Origin: Phaeacidiphilus oryzae TH49
GTDB taxonomy: Bacteria; Actinomycetota; Actinomycetes; Streptomycetales; Streptomycetaceae
Assembly (NCBI RefSeq): GCF_000744815.1
Contig: NZ_JQMQ01000005.1
Location: 1,434,055-1,498,054 of the forward strand
Direction: 5' to 3'
DNA length: 64,000 bases
Under the pieces are notes generated by a model. That model searched no databases. It had not been told where the DNA came from and saw only the letters and a list, made by a program, of their open reading frames with translations. The translations under genes were made by a program, and so were the position numbers. Numbering within the stretch: position 1 is the stretch's first letter; each line of letters starts with the position of its first letter. Shown piece by piece: positions 33,412-40,563 of this stretch.

Positions 33412-34788
33412 TCAGTCCTTGCCGTGCGCGGCCAGGAACCGGTGCTGCGCCTCCTGAAGGTCCACCACCGGCTCCGGGTAGTCGTACGCCGCGCGCTCCC
33501 GGCCGGTGAGCCTCCACGGCCGGCGCACCGACGCCCCCGCCAGCCCTCCGAGTTCGGGCACCCAGTGGCGGACGTAGTCGCCCTCCGGGTCGAAGCGGTC
33601 GGCCTGCCGCAGCGGGTTGAGCACCCGGTTGGGGCGGGTGTCCGTGCCGGTGCCGGCCACCCACTGCCAGTTCAGCTGGTTGTTGGCGATGTCCCCGTCC
33701 ACCAGCAGGTCGAGGAAGTGCTCGGCGCCCACCCGCCAATCCACGTAGAGCGTCTTGACCAGGAAGCTCGCCACGATCATGCGGGCCCGGTTGTGCATCC
33801 AGCCCTCGTGGGCGAGCTGCCGCATCGCGGCGTCCACGATCGGGTAGCCGGTCCGGCCCTGCCGCCAGGCCTCGGCCTCCTCCGCCGCCTCCTTCTCGGT
33901 GCGCCAGGCGTCCCCGCGGTGCCGGTACTCCTGCCAGGAGGCCTGCGGGCGGGCGGCGAGCAGCTGGTGGTTGAAGTCCCGCCAGCACAGCTGCCGGACG
34001 AAGGCGTCGCCGCCCGCGCCGCCCGCCTCCCTCGCCCGGTGCACCACCTCGGTGGGCGAGAGGGTGCCGAAGTGGAGGTGGGCGGAGAGCCGCGAGGTGC
34101 CGTCCTCGGCCAGGCGGTCGTGGAAATCCGGGTAGTCGTCCAGGCCGCGGCGGAGCCAGCCGGTGAGGGCGGCGCGGCCGGCCTTCTCGCCCCCCTTGGG
34201 CAGGCCGGGCGAGGTGGGCCGGGAGCGGAGCTCCGGCAGCGGCAGGGTCAGCGAGCCGGCCTTGTCGGGCACCCGGACCACCCGGGGGGCACCGCCGGGC
34301 CGGCGCACCGGCTCCCCCGCCCAGCGCCGGTGGTAGGCGCTGAAGACCGCGTAGTGGTCGTTGCCCGCCGGGGTGAGCAGCCCCGGCGGGACCACCGTGG
34401 TCGAGCCGCCGTGGCTGCGCAGCCGGCGGCCGTCCGCCTCGAGGGCGGTCCGCAACCGCCGCTCGCGGCCGGCCGCGTAGCCGCTGACCCCGGCGGCGAT
34501 GTGCACCTCTCCGGCGTCGGCCTCGGCGGCGGCCCGGCAGACCTCCTCGACGAAGTCGCCCTCCCGCAGCACCAGCCGGCCGCCCCGCTCGCGCAGCCCG
34601 GCGTCCAGGTCGGCCAGGCAGTCGGCGAGGAAGGCCAGCCGGTTCGGCGCGGCGAAGCCGCTCAGGTCGATCGCCGGGTCGCGGACGAACAGCGGCACCA
34701 CCTGGCCGGCCCGGTCGAGCCCGGCCCGCAGTACCGGGTTGTCGTGCAGACGCAGGTCACCGGTGAAGACCACGACGGCGGTGTTCAA
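33412..34788 (-). CDS. phr: Deoxyribodipyrimidine photolyase (class I)
   Basis: 458 aa DNA repair flavoenzyme that reverses UV cyclobutane dimers with blue light. The N-terminal antenna-binding domain starts VVVFTGDLRLHDNPVL. The FAD domain includes GTSRLSAHLHFGTLSP, QLCWRDFNHQL and GYPIVDAAMRQLAHEGWMHN, and the signature NNQLNWQWVAGTGTDTRPNR. The start is a TTG at 34788 with GGAG ten bases upstream, chosen because it gives the normal N-terminus. It is the last of a run of four minus-strand genes that begins with a PP2C phosphatase. Its 3' end is 10 bases from the convergent litR-like gene. Confidence 0.93.
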   Translation of the reverse strand: MNTAVVVFTGDLRLHDNPVLRAGLDRAGQVVPLFVRDPAIDLSGFAAPNRLAFLADCLADLDAGLRERGGRLVLREGDFVEEVCRAAAEADAGEVHIAAGVSGYAAGRERRLRTALEADGRRLRSHGGSTTVVPPGLLTPAGNDHYAVFSAYHRRWAGEPVRRPGGAPRVVRVPDKAGSLTLPLPELRSRPTSPGLPKGGEKAGRAALTGWLRRGLDDYPDFHDRLAEDGTSRLSAHLHFGTLSPTEVVHRAREAGGAGGDAFVRQLCWRDFNHQLLAARPQASWQEYRHRGDAWRTEKEAAEEAEAWRQGRTGYPIVDAAMRQLAHEGWMHNRARMIVASFLVKTLYVDWRVGAEHFLDLLVDGDIANNQLNWQWVAGTGTDTRPNRVLNPLRQADRFDPEGDYVRHWVPELGGLAGASVRRPWRLTGRERAAYDYPEPVVDLQEAQHRFLAAHGKD

Positions 34789-34844
34789 GGGGGCAGGGCT
34801 CCTGACGGGGTTCGGGATCGGTCACGCGTTGTGGGCTGCGGGCC

Positions 34845-34882
34845 GGGGCTGCGAACTGCGGGCGGGGCTGCGAGCTGCGGGC
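34845..34882. repeat. 19-bp tandem repeat upstream of the photolyase
   Basis: Two adjacent copies of GGGGCTGCGAACTGCGGGC (34845-34863, 34864-34882; one difference), followed by a partial copy. They lie between the GAF-ANTAR stop and the photolyase start. Confidence 0.8.
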
Positions 34883-34895
34883 TGCGGGCAGGGCC

Positions 34896-35603
34896 TCAGT
34901 CGTCCTCCAGCCGCACGCCGTCCTCGACGACCTGCCGGGCCACTTCCAGGAGCGGCCGGCCGCGGAGGTAGGCGTGGGCGCGGAGGCGGTCGAGGGCCTG
35001 GTCTATCCGGTCGCCGTGGTGTGCCGCCAGCCGCCCGGCGGCCTGGTGCACCACCGCGCGGTGCAGCGGGGCGGCGCGCCGTTCGCCGTTCGCGCGCCAG
35101 GCCATGGCCGGGGTGAGGAGCGCCCGGGTGACGGCCGCGGCCAGCAGCACGGTGTCGGCGATCCGGAGCGGGTCGGGCAGGCCGGGCGAGGCCCGGTAGC
35201 CGCTCAGCGTCCCCAGCGAGAACTCGCCCAGCTGGAGCGGGATCGCCACCGCCGCCCGCACCGGCGGCGGCCCGGACGGATCCCCGAGGAGGGCCGGCCA
35301 GCGCTCCTGGGGGACCAGCCGCAGATCCGGTTCGAGGATGGCGGTGGCCTCCCAGGCCGCGTCCCAGGAGGGGCCCTCCCCCACGGTGAACTGCAGGTCC
35401 TCCCAGTCGGTCCCGCGGCGGTCGGCGGCGTCGAACCAGACCAGCTCCAGACTGGTCGGGCAGGCCAGCGAGACGCTCACGCCGTCGAGCCCCAGCGCCG
35501 CCGCGCAGCGCTCCGCGGGGAGTTCGGCCAGCGCGGCCACCCCGTCGGACGATCCGTCCAGGACGGCCAGCAGGCGGGCGAAGTCTTCCTGGTCGACGGT
35601 CAT
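34896..35603 (-). CDS. GAF-ANTAR protein, putative RNA-binding antiterminator
   Basis: 235 aa. A GAF-type sensory domain spans about residues 10-165 (LDGVSVSLACPTSLELVWFDAA, VRAAVAIPLQLGEFSLGTLS). The C-terminal three-helix ANTAR domain is at about 178-232 (VVHQAAGRLAAHHGDRIDQA, LDRLRAHAYLRGRPLLEVAR). ANTAR domains bind paired hairpins in nascent RNA and prevent termination. ATG at 35603 has GGGAGGAGAGGG upstream. It is placed between a membrane sensor gene and the photolyase, 100 bases after the former and 107 before the latter. The ligand of the GAF domain is unknown. Confidence 0.85.
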   Translation of the reverse strand: MTVDQEDFARLLAVLDGSSDGVAALAELPAERCAAALGLDGVSVSLACPTSLELVWFDAADRRGTDWEDLQFTVGEGPSWDAAWEATAILEPDLRLVPQERWPALLGDPSGPPPVRAAVAIPLQLGEFSLGTLSGYRASPGLPDPLRIADTVLLAAAVTRALLTPAMAWRANGERRAAPLHRAVVHQAAGRLAAHHGDRIDQALDRLRAHAYLRGRPLLEVARQVVEDGVRLEDD

Positions 35604-35703
35604 CGCTGATCCCTCTCCTCCCCTGCCGTGGACGGCGGCTCACCCGGTATTCGCTCGCCGGAAGGCCGCCGGATGCACCCGGCCGCAAACCGGCTAGGGG
35701 TCG

Positions 35704-36711
35704 CTAGGGGTCGGAGCGCGGAGGATCCTCCGGCGCGATCCACGGCAGGCCCAGCTGGCCCGGGGCGAGGCGCTCGACCACCTCGGCGAGGTCCACGCAG
35801 GCCTGTTCGATCCGCCGGAAGGTGGCCTCGCGCTCGGCCACCACCGCCCCGAGCAGCAGCCCGGTCAGCGCGGCGGCGCCGTTCAGCGCCTGGAGGACCA
35901 CCATCGTGCCGAGAACCCCCTGGTGGGCGAAGGGCCCGCGGTGTCCGGTCGCGCCGAGCACGGCGATCACCGAGACCAGCAGCACGCAGGGCGCCGCCCC
36001 CGCCAGCTGGAACCGCAGCGCCGCCCAGATGAGCAGCGGGAAGACCAGGAAGAGGAGGCTCAGCGAGCTCCGGGTGACCAGCACCGCGACCGCCACGGTG
36101 CCCAGCAGCAGCGCCGCCGGCTCCGCCCAGCGGAGCACCCGGTGGCCGCCGGGGAGCCGGATGTTGCGGACGGTGAGCAGCACGGGGGTGATCGTGAGCA
36201 CCCCCATCGCGTCCCCGGTCCACCAGGCCGCCCAGATCCGCCAGAACCCGCTGGCCGGCAGCATCCCCTCGGCCAGCAGAGCCGTGCTCCCCGCCGTCGA
36301 GCTGATCAGCATCCCGGCCAGGGCCCCCAGGAAGACCAGAGCCAGACCGTCGCTGAGCCGGCTCAGATCGTTCCGGAAACCGACCCGCCGGAGCAGCAGG
36401 TACGAGCAGAGCGGGGCCAGGGCGTTGCCGGCCACGATCACCGCGGCGGCTGGGGTCAGCGAACCGATCGAGGCCACCGTCAGCAGCGCGCCCAGCGGGA
36501 TCCCGAGCCAGACCCGCAGGCCGAAGAGGAGGAGGCAGGTCAGCGAGACGCCGGTGGGCGGCCACAGCGGGGTGACCTTGGCGCCCTTCACCACGACCTG
36601 CTCCTGCAGGCCGGCCTGGGCCGTCGCGTAGTAGGCGACGGCGACGGCGAGGATCCCGAGCACCACCTTGCCCAGCCGCCGGAGAACCTCGGAATCCACC
36701 ACGCCGTTCAT
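35704..36711 (-). CDS. Stand-alone MASE1-domain membrane sensor
   Basis: 335 aa. About eight to ten transmembrane helices form a MASE1 sensor (VVVKGAKVTPLWPPTGVSLT and WAAWWTGDAMGVLTITPVLL are typical MASE1 segments with the conserved Pro-x-x-Gly and WxGDxxG). MASE1 is normally fused to GGDEF, histidine kinase or PP2C output domains. Here only a short coiled-coil-like tail (AEREATFRRIEQACVDLAEV) follows, ending at PPRSDP, so there is no output domain. The gene lies 150 bases after a soluble PP2C phosphatase gene that could supply the output. The start at 36711 has no clear Shine-Dalgarno. Confidence 0.85.
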   Translation of the reverse strand: MNGVVDSEVLRRLGKVVLGILAVAVAYYATAQAGLQEQVVVKGAKVTPLWPPTGVSLTCLLLFGLRVWLGIPLGALLTVASIGSLTPAAAVIVAGNALAPLCSYLLLRRVGFRNDLSRLSDGLALVFLGALAGMLISSTAGSTALLAEGMLPASGFWRIWAAWWTGDAMGVLTITPVLLTVRNIRLPGGHRVLRWAEPAALLLGTVAVAVLVTRSSLSLLFLVFPLLIWAALRFQLAGAAPCVLLVSVIAVLGATGHRGPFAHQGVLGTMVVLQALNGAAALTGLLLGAVVAEREATFRRIEQACVDLAEVVERLAPGQLGLPWIAPEDPPRSDP

Positions 36712-36785
36712 CAGACAACGTGAAGCCGCGCGGAACCCCTCAAGACACGCGCGATGCCACTCCTTCAGCGAAGCCGCTCAAACGA

Positions 36786-36864
36786 GCGACCCGGCTCAAA
36801 CAAACGAGCGACGCGGCTTCAGCGACGCGGCTTCGGCGACCCGGCTCAAGCGAACGTGGCTTCA
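36786..36864. repeat. 14-bp tandem repeat between MASE1 and PP2C genes
   Basis: Contiguous copies of a GCGACGCGGCTTCA-like unit at 36808-36821, 36822-36835, 36836-36849 and 36850-36864 (the last is 15 bp), plus a separate copy at 36786-36799. The final copy supplies the stop codon of the PP2C gene. Confidence 0.85.
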
Positions 36865-37707
36865 GCGGCGGCTGAGGACCAGCACGGCCGCGTCGTCCGC
36901 ATGCCCGGTCAGGTCGGCGACCCGGATGATCTGCGCCGCCAGCCGGGCCGGATCGACCCCCCGACCCGCGCGGACGCCCTCCCGGACGGCCGTCCGGACG
37001 ATCCGCAGGACCTCCGCGAGGCCCGCCTCGATCGGGAACGACGGCCCCTCCACCACCCCGTCCGTGACCAGGGCACAGGCCCCCGGCAGCGGCAGGCGGT
37101 GGCAGCTGACCGGGTAGTCCTGGTCGGCCAGCACGCCCAGCGGCGGCCCGCCCGCGTCCAGGGCGATGCCGCTGCGCCCGTCCGAGGTCGCCCAGATGGC
37201 CGGGAGATGGCCGGCCCGGGCACCCCGCAGCTCCTGCCGAACCGGGTCGAAGCTGAGGAAGCTGCAGGTGGCGAAGAGGGTGCAGTCCATCGAGGTGAGG
37301 AGGTTGTTGGCGAGATACAGGGCCTCGCCGGGATCGGCGGCGCCCGCCGCGACCGCGCGCAGGCCGATCCGCACCTGGCCCATGAAGACCGCCGCCTCCA
37401 CGTCGTGGCCCTGCACGTCCCCGAGCGAGAAGGCGACCGTGCCGTCCGGCAGCCAGAAGCCGTCGAACCAGTCGCCGCCGATGTCCAGCCCGTGCCGGGC
37501 GGGGGCGTAGCAGGCCGCGGCGCTGAGTCCCGGCAGCTCCGGGAGCTCGATGGGAAGCAGCTCGCGCTGCAGGGCCTCCGCCAGCTCCACCCGGGCCTGC
37601 TGCAGCTCGGCCCGCTCCAGGGCCTGCTCGGTGAGCCGTCCGAGCCTGCTCAGCAGCTCGTCGGCGCTGAGCGGCCGAGCCGCACGGGAGTGGCGCTGGT
37701 GAGTCAT
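36862..37707 (-). CDS. PP2C-family (SpoIIE-type) serine/threonine phosphatase
   Basis: 281 aa. An N-terminal coiled coil (residues about 15-55, LSRLGRLTEQALERAELQQA) leads into the phosphatase domain. Metal-site motifs are GGDWFDG (Asp79, Asp82), SLGDVQGHDVEAA and the C-terminal GHADDAAVLV. Such enzymes dephosphorylate anti-sigma-factor antagonists (RsbV-like) and so tune stress sigma factors. There is no sensor domain of its own. I chose ATG 37707, preceded by GGGAGG four bases upstream, over ATG 37725, which lacks one. It is the first gene of a minus-strand run reaching to the photolyase. Confidence 0.9.
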   Translation of the reverse strand: MTHQRHSRAARPLSADELLSRLGRLTEQALERAELQQARVELAEALQRELLPIELPELPGLSAAACYAPARHGLDIGGDWFDGFWLPDGTVAFSLGDVQGHDVEAAVFMGQVRIGLRAVAAGAADPGEALYLANNLLTSMDCTLFATCSFLSFDPVRQELRGARAGHLPAIWATSDGRSGIALDAGGPPLGVLADQDYPVSCHRLPLPGACALVTDGVVEGPSFPIEAGLAEVLRIVRTAVREGVRAGRGVDPARLAAQIIRVADLTGHADDAAVLVLSRR

Positions 37708-37886
37708 CGGCCCTCCCAATCGCATCGGCGAAGCCCGGCACCATCGTATTCCGAACAGCCGTCGAACGACTCGGACGGCCTGCACGGGGCCGGTGGGCCG
37801 GCCGGTGCCCGGCGATCTCCGCGACGGTCCGGGGCTCGTCCAGGAGACCGCTGGCGCCCGCGATGGGCGCCCGGATGCTACGGGAC

Positions 37887-38474
37887 TCAGACGCCTCCGG
37901 CCTCGCGGGCGGTTTTCTCCAGGTGGGCCTGGTAGGTGGGCCACCAGGTCTCGTCGGCGTCGGGGAGGTTGCTGCGGCGGGGGGTCAGGCCGGCGGCGCC
38001 GTCGAGGAGTTCGCGGAGGATGTCGGCGTGGCCGGCGTGGCGGTTGGTCTCGGCGATGACGTGCAGGAGGATCAGCTGCAGGGTGACGTCGCCGCGCTCG
38101 CCCCACCAGGGGACCCGGCCGGGGGCGTCCAGCGGGAGGGCGTCGATGGTGGCGTCGGCGTGCTCGCGGACGCGCTGGTAGAGGCCCAGGACGTCCTCCC
38201 GGGACTCCTCGGCCGTCGCCCACATGTCGGCGTTGGGCTCGGCGCCCGGGGCGTGGGCGGGCAGCGCCTCGCTGAACGGGCGCTCGAAGCAGTCGCCGAA
38301 GTATCCGGCCTCGACATGCGCCAGATGCTTGACCAGCCCCAGCAGATTGGTGCCGGTCGGGGTCATCGGGCGCCGCACGTCGTACTCCGAGAGCCCGTCC
38401 AGTTTCCAGACGAGGCTGTCGCGGATGGTGTGGAGGTAGCGGTGGAGATCCGCCTTCGGGTCCCTGATCGTCAT
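37887..38474 (-). CDS. DinB-family protein (DUF664 type)
   Basis: 195 aa four-helix-bundle protein of the DinB/YfiT-like superfamily. The N-terminal helix includes LHRYLHTIRDSLVWKLDGLS, and metal-ligand histidines appear in LVKHLAHVEAGYFG and LLHVIAETNRHAGHADILRE. Many actinobacterial members are thiol (mycothiol)-dependent transferases or detoxification enzymes; the reaction here is not known. ATG at 38474 has GGGAGA. It is 179 bases upstream of the PP2C gene on the same strand; a shared transcript is possible but not shown. Confidence 0.85.
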   Translation of the reverse strand: MTIRDPKADLHRYLHTIRDSLVWKLDGLSEYDVRRPMTPTGTNLLGLVKHLAHVEAGYFGDCFERPFSEALPAHAPGAEPNADMWATAEESREDVLGLYQRVREHADATIDALPLDAPGRVPWWGERGDVTLQLILLHVIAETNRHAGHADILRELLDGAAGLTPRRSNLPDADETWWPTYQAHLEKTAREAGGV

Positions 38475-38520
38475 GCCCGGAAGTCTCCCACCCGCCACTG
38501 ACAGACAGCGGGCCCGCGCG

Positions 38521-39462
38521 TCAGCCGACCTTGAGGACCAGCTTTCCGGTGGTGCGGTTCTGCTCGCCGCGGGCGTGCGCCTCGGCGGCGCGGGCCAGCG
38601 GGTAGACGGCGTCGTCCTCGATGTGGGCGCGCAGCTTGCCGGCCTCGACCAGGTCGGCGATCGCCCGCATCCCGCCATGGTCGTGCTCGACCAGCAGGAC
38701 CTCCGCGCGTACCCCGCGCTCCGCCGCCTTCTCCAGGTCGCCCTCGCTGCCGGGGAGGAGCGAGACGAGGACCCCGCCCTTGCGCAGGACGTCGATCGAG
38801 CGGGTGCGGGTGTCCCCGGCGATCGGGTCGAGCACCACGTCGACGTCGCCGACCGCCTCGGCGAAGTCCGTCTCCCGGTAGTCGATCGGCTCGTCCACGC
38901 CGATCTCGCGGAGGAAGCCGTGCTTGCCGGCGCTGGCCGTGCCGATCACGTACGCCCCCCGGGCCTTGGCGATCTGCACCGCCAGGTGGCCGACCCCGCC
39001 CGCGGCGGCGTGGATCAGCACCCGCTGGCCGGGCTGCACGTCGGCGGTGTCGACCAGGCACTGGTAAGCGGTGAGCGCGGCCAGCGGGATGGCGCCGGCC
39101 TGCACGTGGTCGACCCCCTGCGGCTTGCGGGCGAAGGCGCGGGCCGGGCCGGTGACGTACTCGGCGTGGGAGCCGGCCCCGTTCGGGTAGGGCAGCATGC
39201 CGAAGACCTCGTCGCCCGGCTTGAAGAGGGTGACGCCGTAGCCGACCGCCTCGACCACGCCGGAGACGTCCCAGCCCAGCGTCAGCGGCAGCCGCTTGAG
39301 GAAGCCGGAGCCGGTCCGGTGCTTCCAGTCGGTGGGGTTGACCCCGGCCGCGCGCACGGCGACCAGGATCTCGCTCACTCCCGGCTCCGGACGCGGCAGT
39401 TCGACCTCCTTCAGCACCTCGGGGTCGCCGTACTCGGTCTGCTGGATCGCGCGCATGTTCAT
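38521..39462 (-). CDS. NADP-dependent quinone/zinc-type oxidoreductase (MDR family)
   Basis: 313 aa medium-chain dehydrogenase/reductase. The catalytic domain starts RAIQQTEYGDPEVLKEVELP and carries VNPTDWKHRTG, typical of quinone oxidoreductase-like members without zinc ligands. The nucleotide loop VLIHAAAGGVGHLAVQIAKARG follows. It probably reduces an enone or quinone with NADPH. Two ATGs (39462 and 39456) are possible; both give a normal N-terminus. It is divergent from a GlxA-type AraC regulator 70 bases away, which likely controls it. Confidence 0.88.
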   Translation of the reverse strand: MNMRAIQQTEYGDPEVLKEVELPRPEPGVSEILVAVRAAGVNPTDWKHRTGSGFLKRLPLTLGWDVSGVVEAVGYGVTLFKPGDEVFGMLPYPNGAGSHAEYVTGPARAFARKPQGVDHVQAGAIPLAALTAYQCLVDTADVQPGQRVLIHAAAGGVGHLAVQIAKARGAYVIGTASAGKHGFLREIGVDEPIDYRETDFAEAVGDVDVVLDPIAGDTRTRSIDVLRKGGVLVSLLPGSEGDLEKAAERGVRAEVLLVEHDHGGMRAIADLVEAGKLRAHIEDDAVYPLARAAEAHARGEQNRTTGKLVLKVG

Positions 39463-39520
39463 AACGCCCAGCCTGCCGGTGCTCGCCAGGCCTCGCAACG
39501 GCAGAATCGCCAGTATTCGA

Positions 39521-39532
39521 TAGGATCCTGCC
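39521..39532 (+). promoter_or_regulatory. -10 box next to the GlxA-like start
   Basis: TAGGAT (39521-39526) is followed by six bases and the ATG, the leaderless spacing. AGGA within the same bases also lies seven bases before the ATG and could act as Shine-Dalgarno, so the two readings cannot be separated here. Confidence 0.4.
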
Positions 39533-40519
39533 ATGAGGCGTCCGCATCGCGTGGTGGTCCTGGCCCTGGACGGGGTCTACCCCTTCGAACTGGGCATCCC
39601 GAGCCGGGTCCTCGGCGCCGCCGACGGCCGCTACGAGGTGGTGACCTGCACCGTCGACGGGAATCCCGTGGAGACCCAGGCCGACTTCACGGTCATCGCC
39701 CCGCACGGCCCGGAGGCGCTGGAGACCGCCGACACGGTGGTGATCGCGCCGTTCGACCCGCAGCGGATCACCAGGGAGCTGCCCGCGCCGCTGGCCGACG
39801 CCCTCACCCGGATCCCGCCCGGCGCACGCACGGTCTCCATCTGCACCGGCGCCTTCGTGCTGGCCTCCGCCGGACGGCTGAAGGGGCGGCCCGCCACCAC
39901 CCACTGGGCGACCGCCGAGGTCTTCCGCGACTGGTTCCCCGACGTGGAGCTGGACGCGGACGTCCTGTTCGTCGACGACGGCGACGTCCTGACCTCGGCC
40001 GGCGCCGCCTCCGGCGTGGACGTCTGCCTCCACCTCATCCGCCGGGACCACGGCAGCGAGCTCGCCAACCGGGTGGCCCGCCGCTGCGTCGTCCCGCCCT
40101 GGCGGGACGGCGGCCAAGCCCAGTACATCGAGCAGCCGGTGCCCGCGGCCGACGGCAGCGGGACGGCCGCCGTCCGGGCGTGGGCGCTGGAGCATCTGGA
40201 CGAGCCGCTGGCCCTGGCCGATCTCGCCCGGCGGGCGGGGATGAGCCTGCGGACCTTCGCCCGACGGTTCAACGAGGAGGTCGGCCTGAGCCCCGGGCGC
40301 TGGCTCATCCAGCAGCGCGTCCACCGCGCCTGCCGGCTGCTGGAGACCACGGACCTGTCCGTGGACGAGGTCGCCGCCGAGGTCGGCTTCGCCACCGGCG
40401 CCTCGCTCCGCCAGCACCTCCACGCCGCGCTCGGCGTCTCGCCCCTCGCCTACCGCCGCACCTTCCAGCCCACCGGGCGAGCGGCCTCGAAGGAGCACGG
40501 GCCGGCGGGCGGGGCGTAG
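39533..40519 (+). CDS. GlxA-family AraC-type regulator with DJ-1/PfpI domain
   Basis: 328 aa. The N-terminal DJ-1/PfpI-like domain (residues about 5-180) has the nucleophile-elbow segment VSICTGAFVLASAGRLKGRP. The C-terminal AraC/XylS DNA-binding domain (about 215-315) has two helix-turn-helices (LADLARRAGMSLRTFARRFN, VDEVAAEVGFATGASLRQHL). Regulators of this type usually activate neighbouring catabolic or stress genes. It is divergent from the MDR oxidoreductase gene, the likely target. The last 15 residues are low complexity. Confidence 0.9.
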   Translation: MRRPHRVVVLALDGVYPFELGIPSRVLGAADGRYEVVTCTVDGNPVETQADFTVIAPHGPEALETADTVVIAPFDPQRITRELPAPLADALTRIPPGARTVSICTGAFVLASAGRLKGRPATTHWATAEVFRDWFPDVELDADVLFVDDGDVLTSAGAASGVDVCLHLIRRDHGSELANRVARRCVVPPWRDGGQAQYIEQPVPAADGSGTAAVRAWALEHLDEPLALADLARRAGMSLRTFARRFNEEVGLSPGRWLIQQRVHRACRLLETTDLSVDEVAAEVGFATGASLRQHLHAALGVSPLAYRRTFQPTGRAASKEHGPAGGA

Positions 40520-40563
40520 CGGCGAGTCCGCGGCTGACGGGCCGGCCGCTCGCGCGACGGCCG

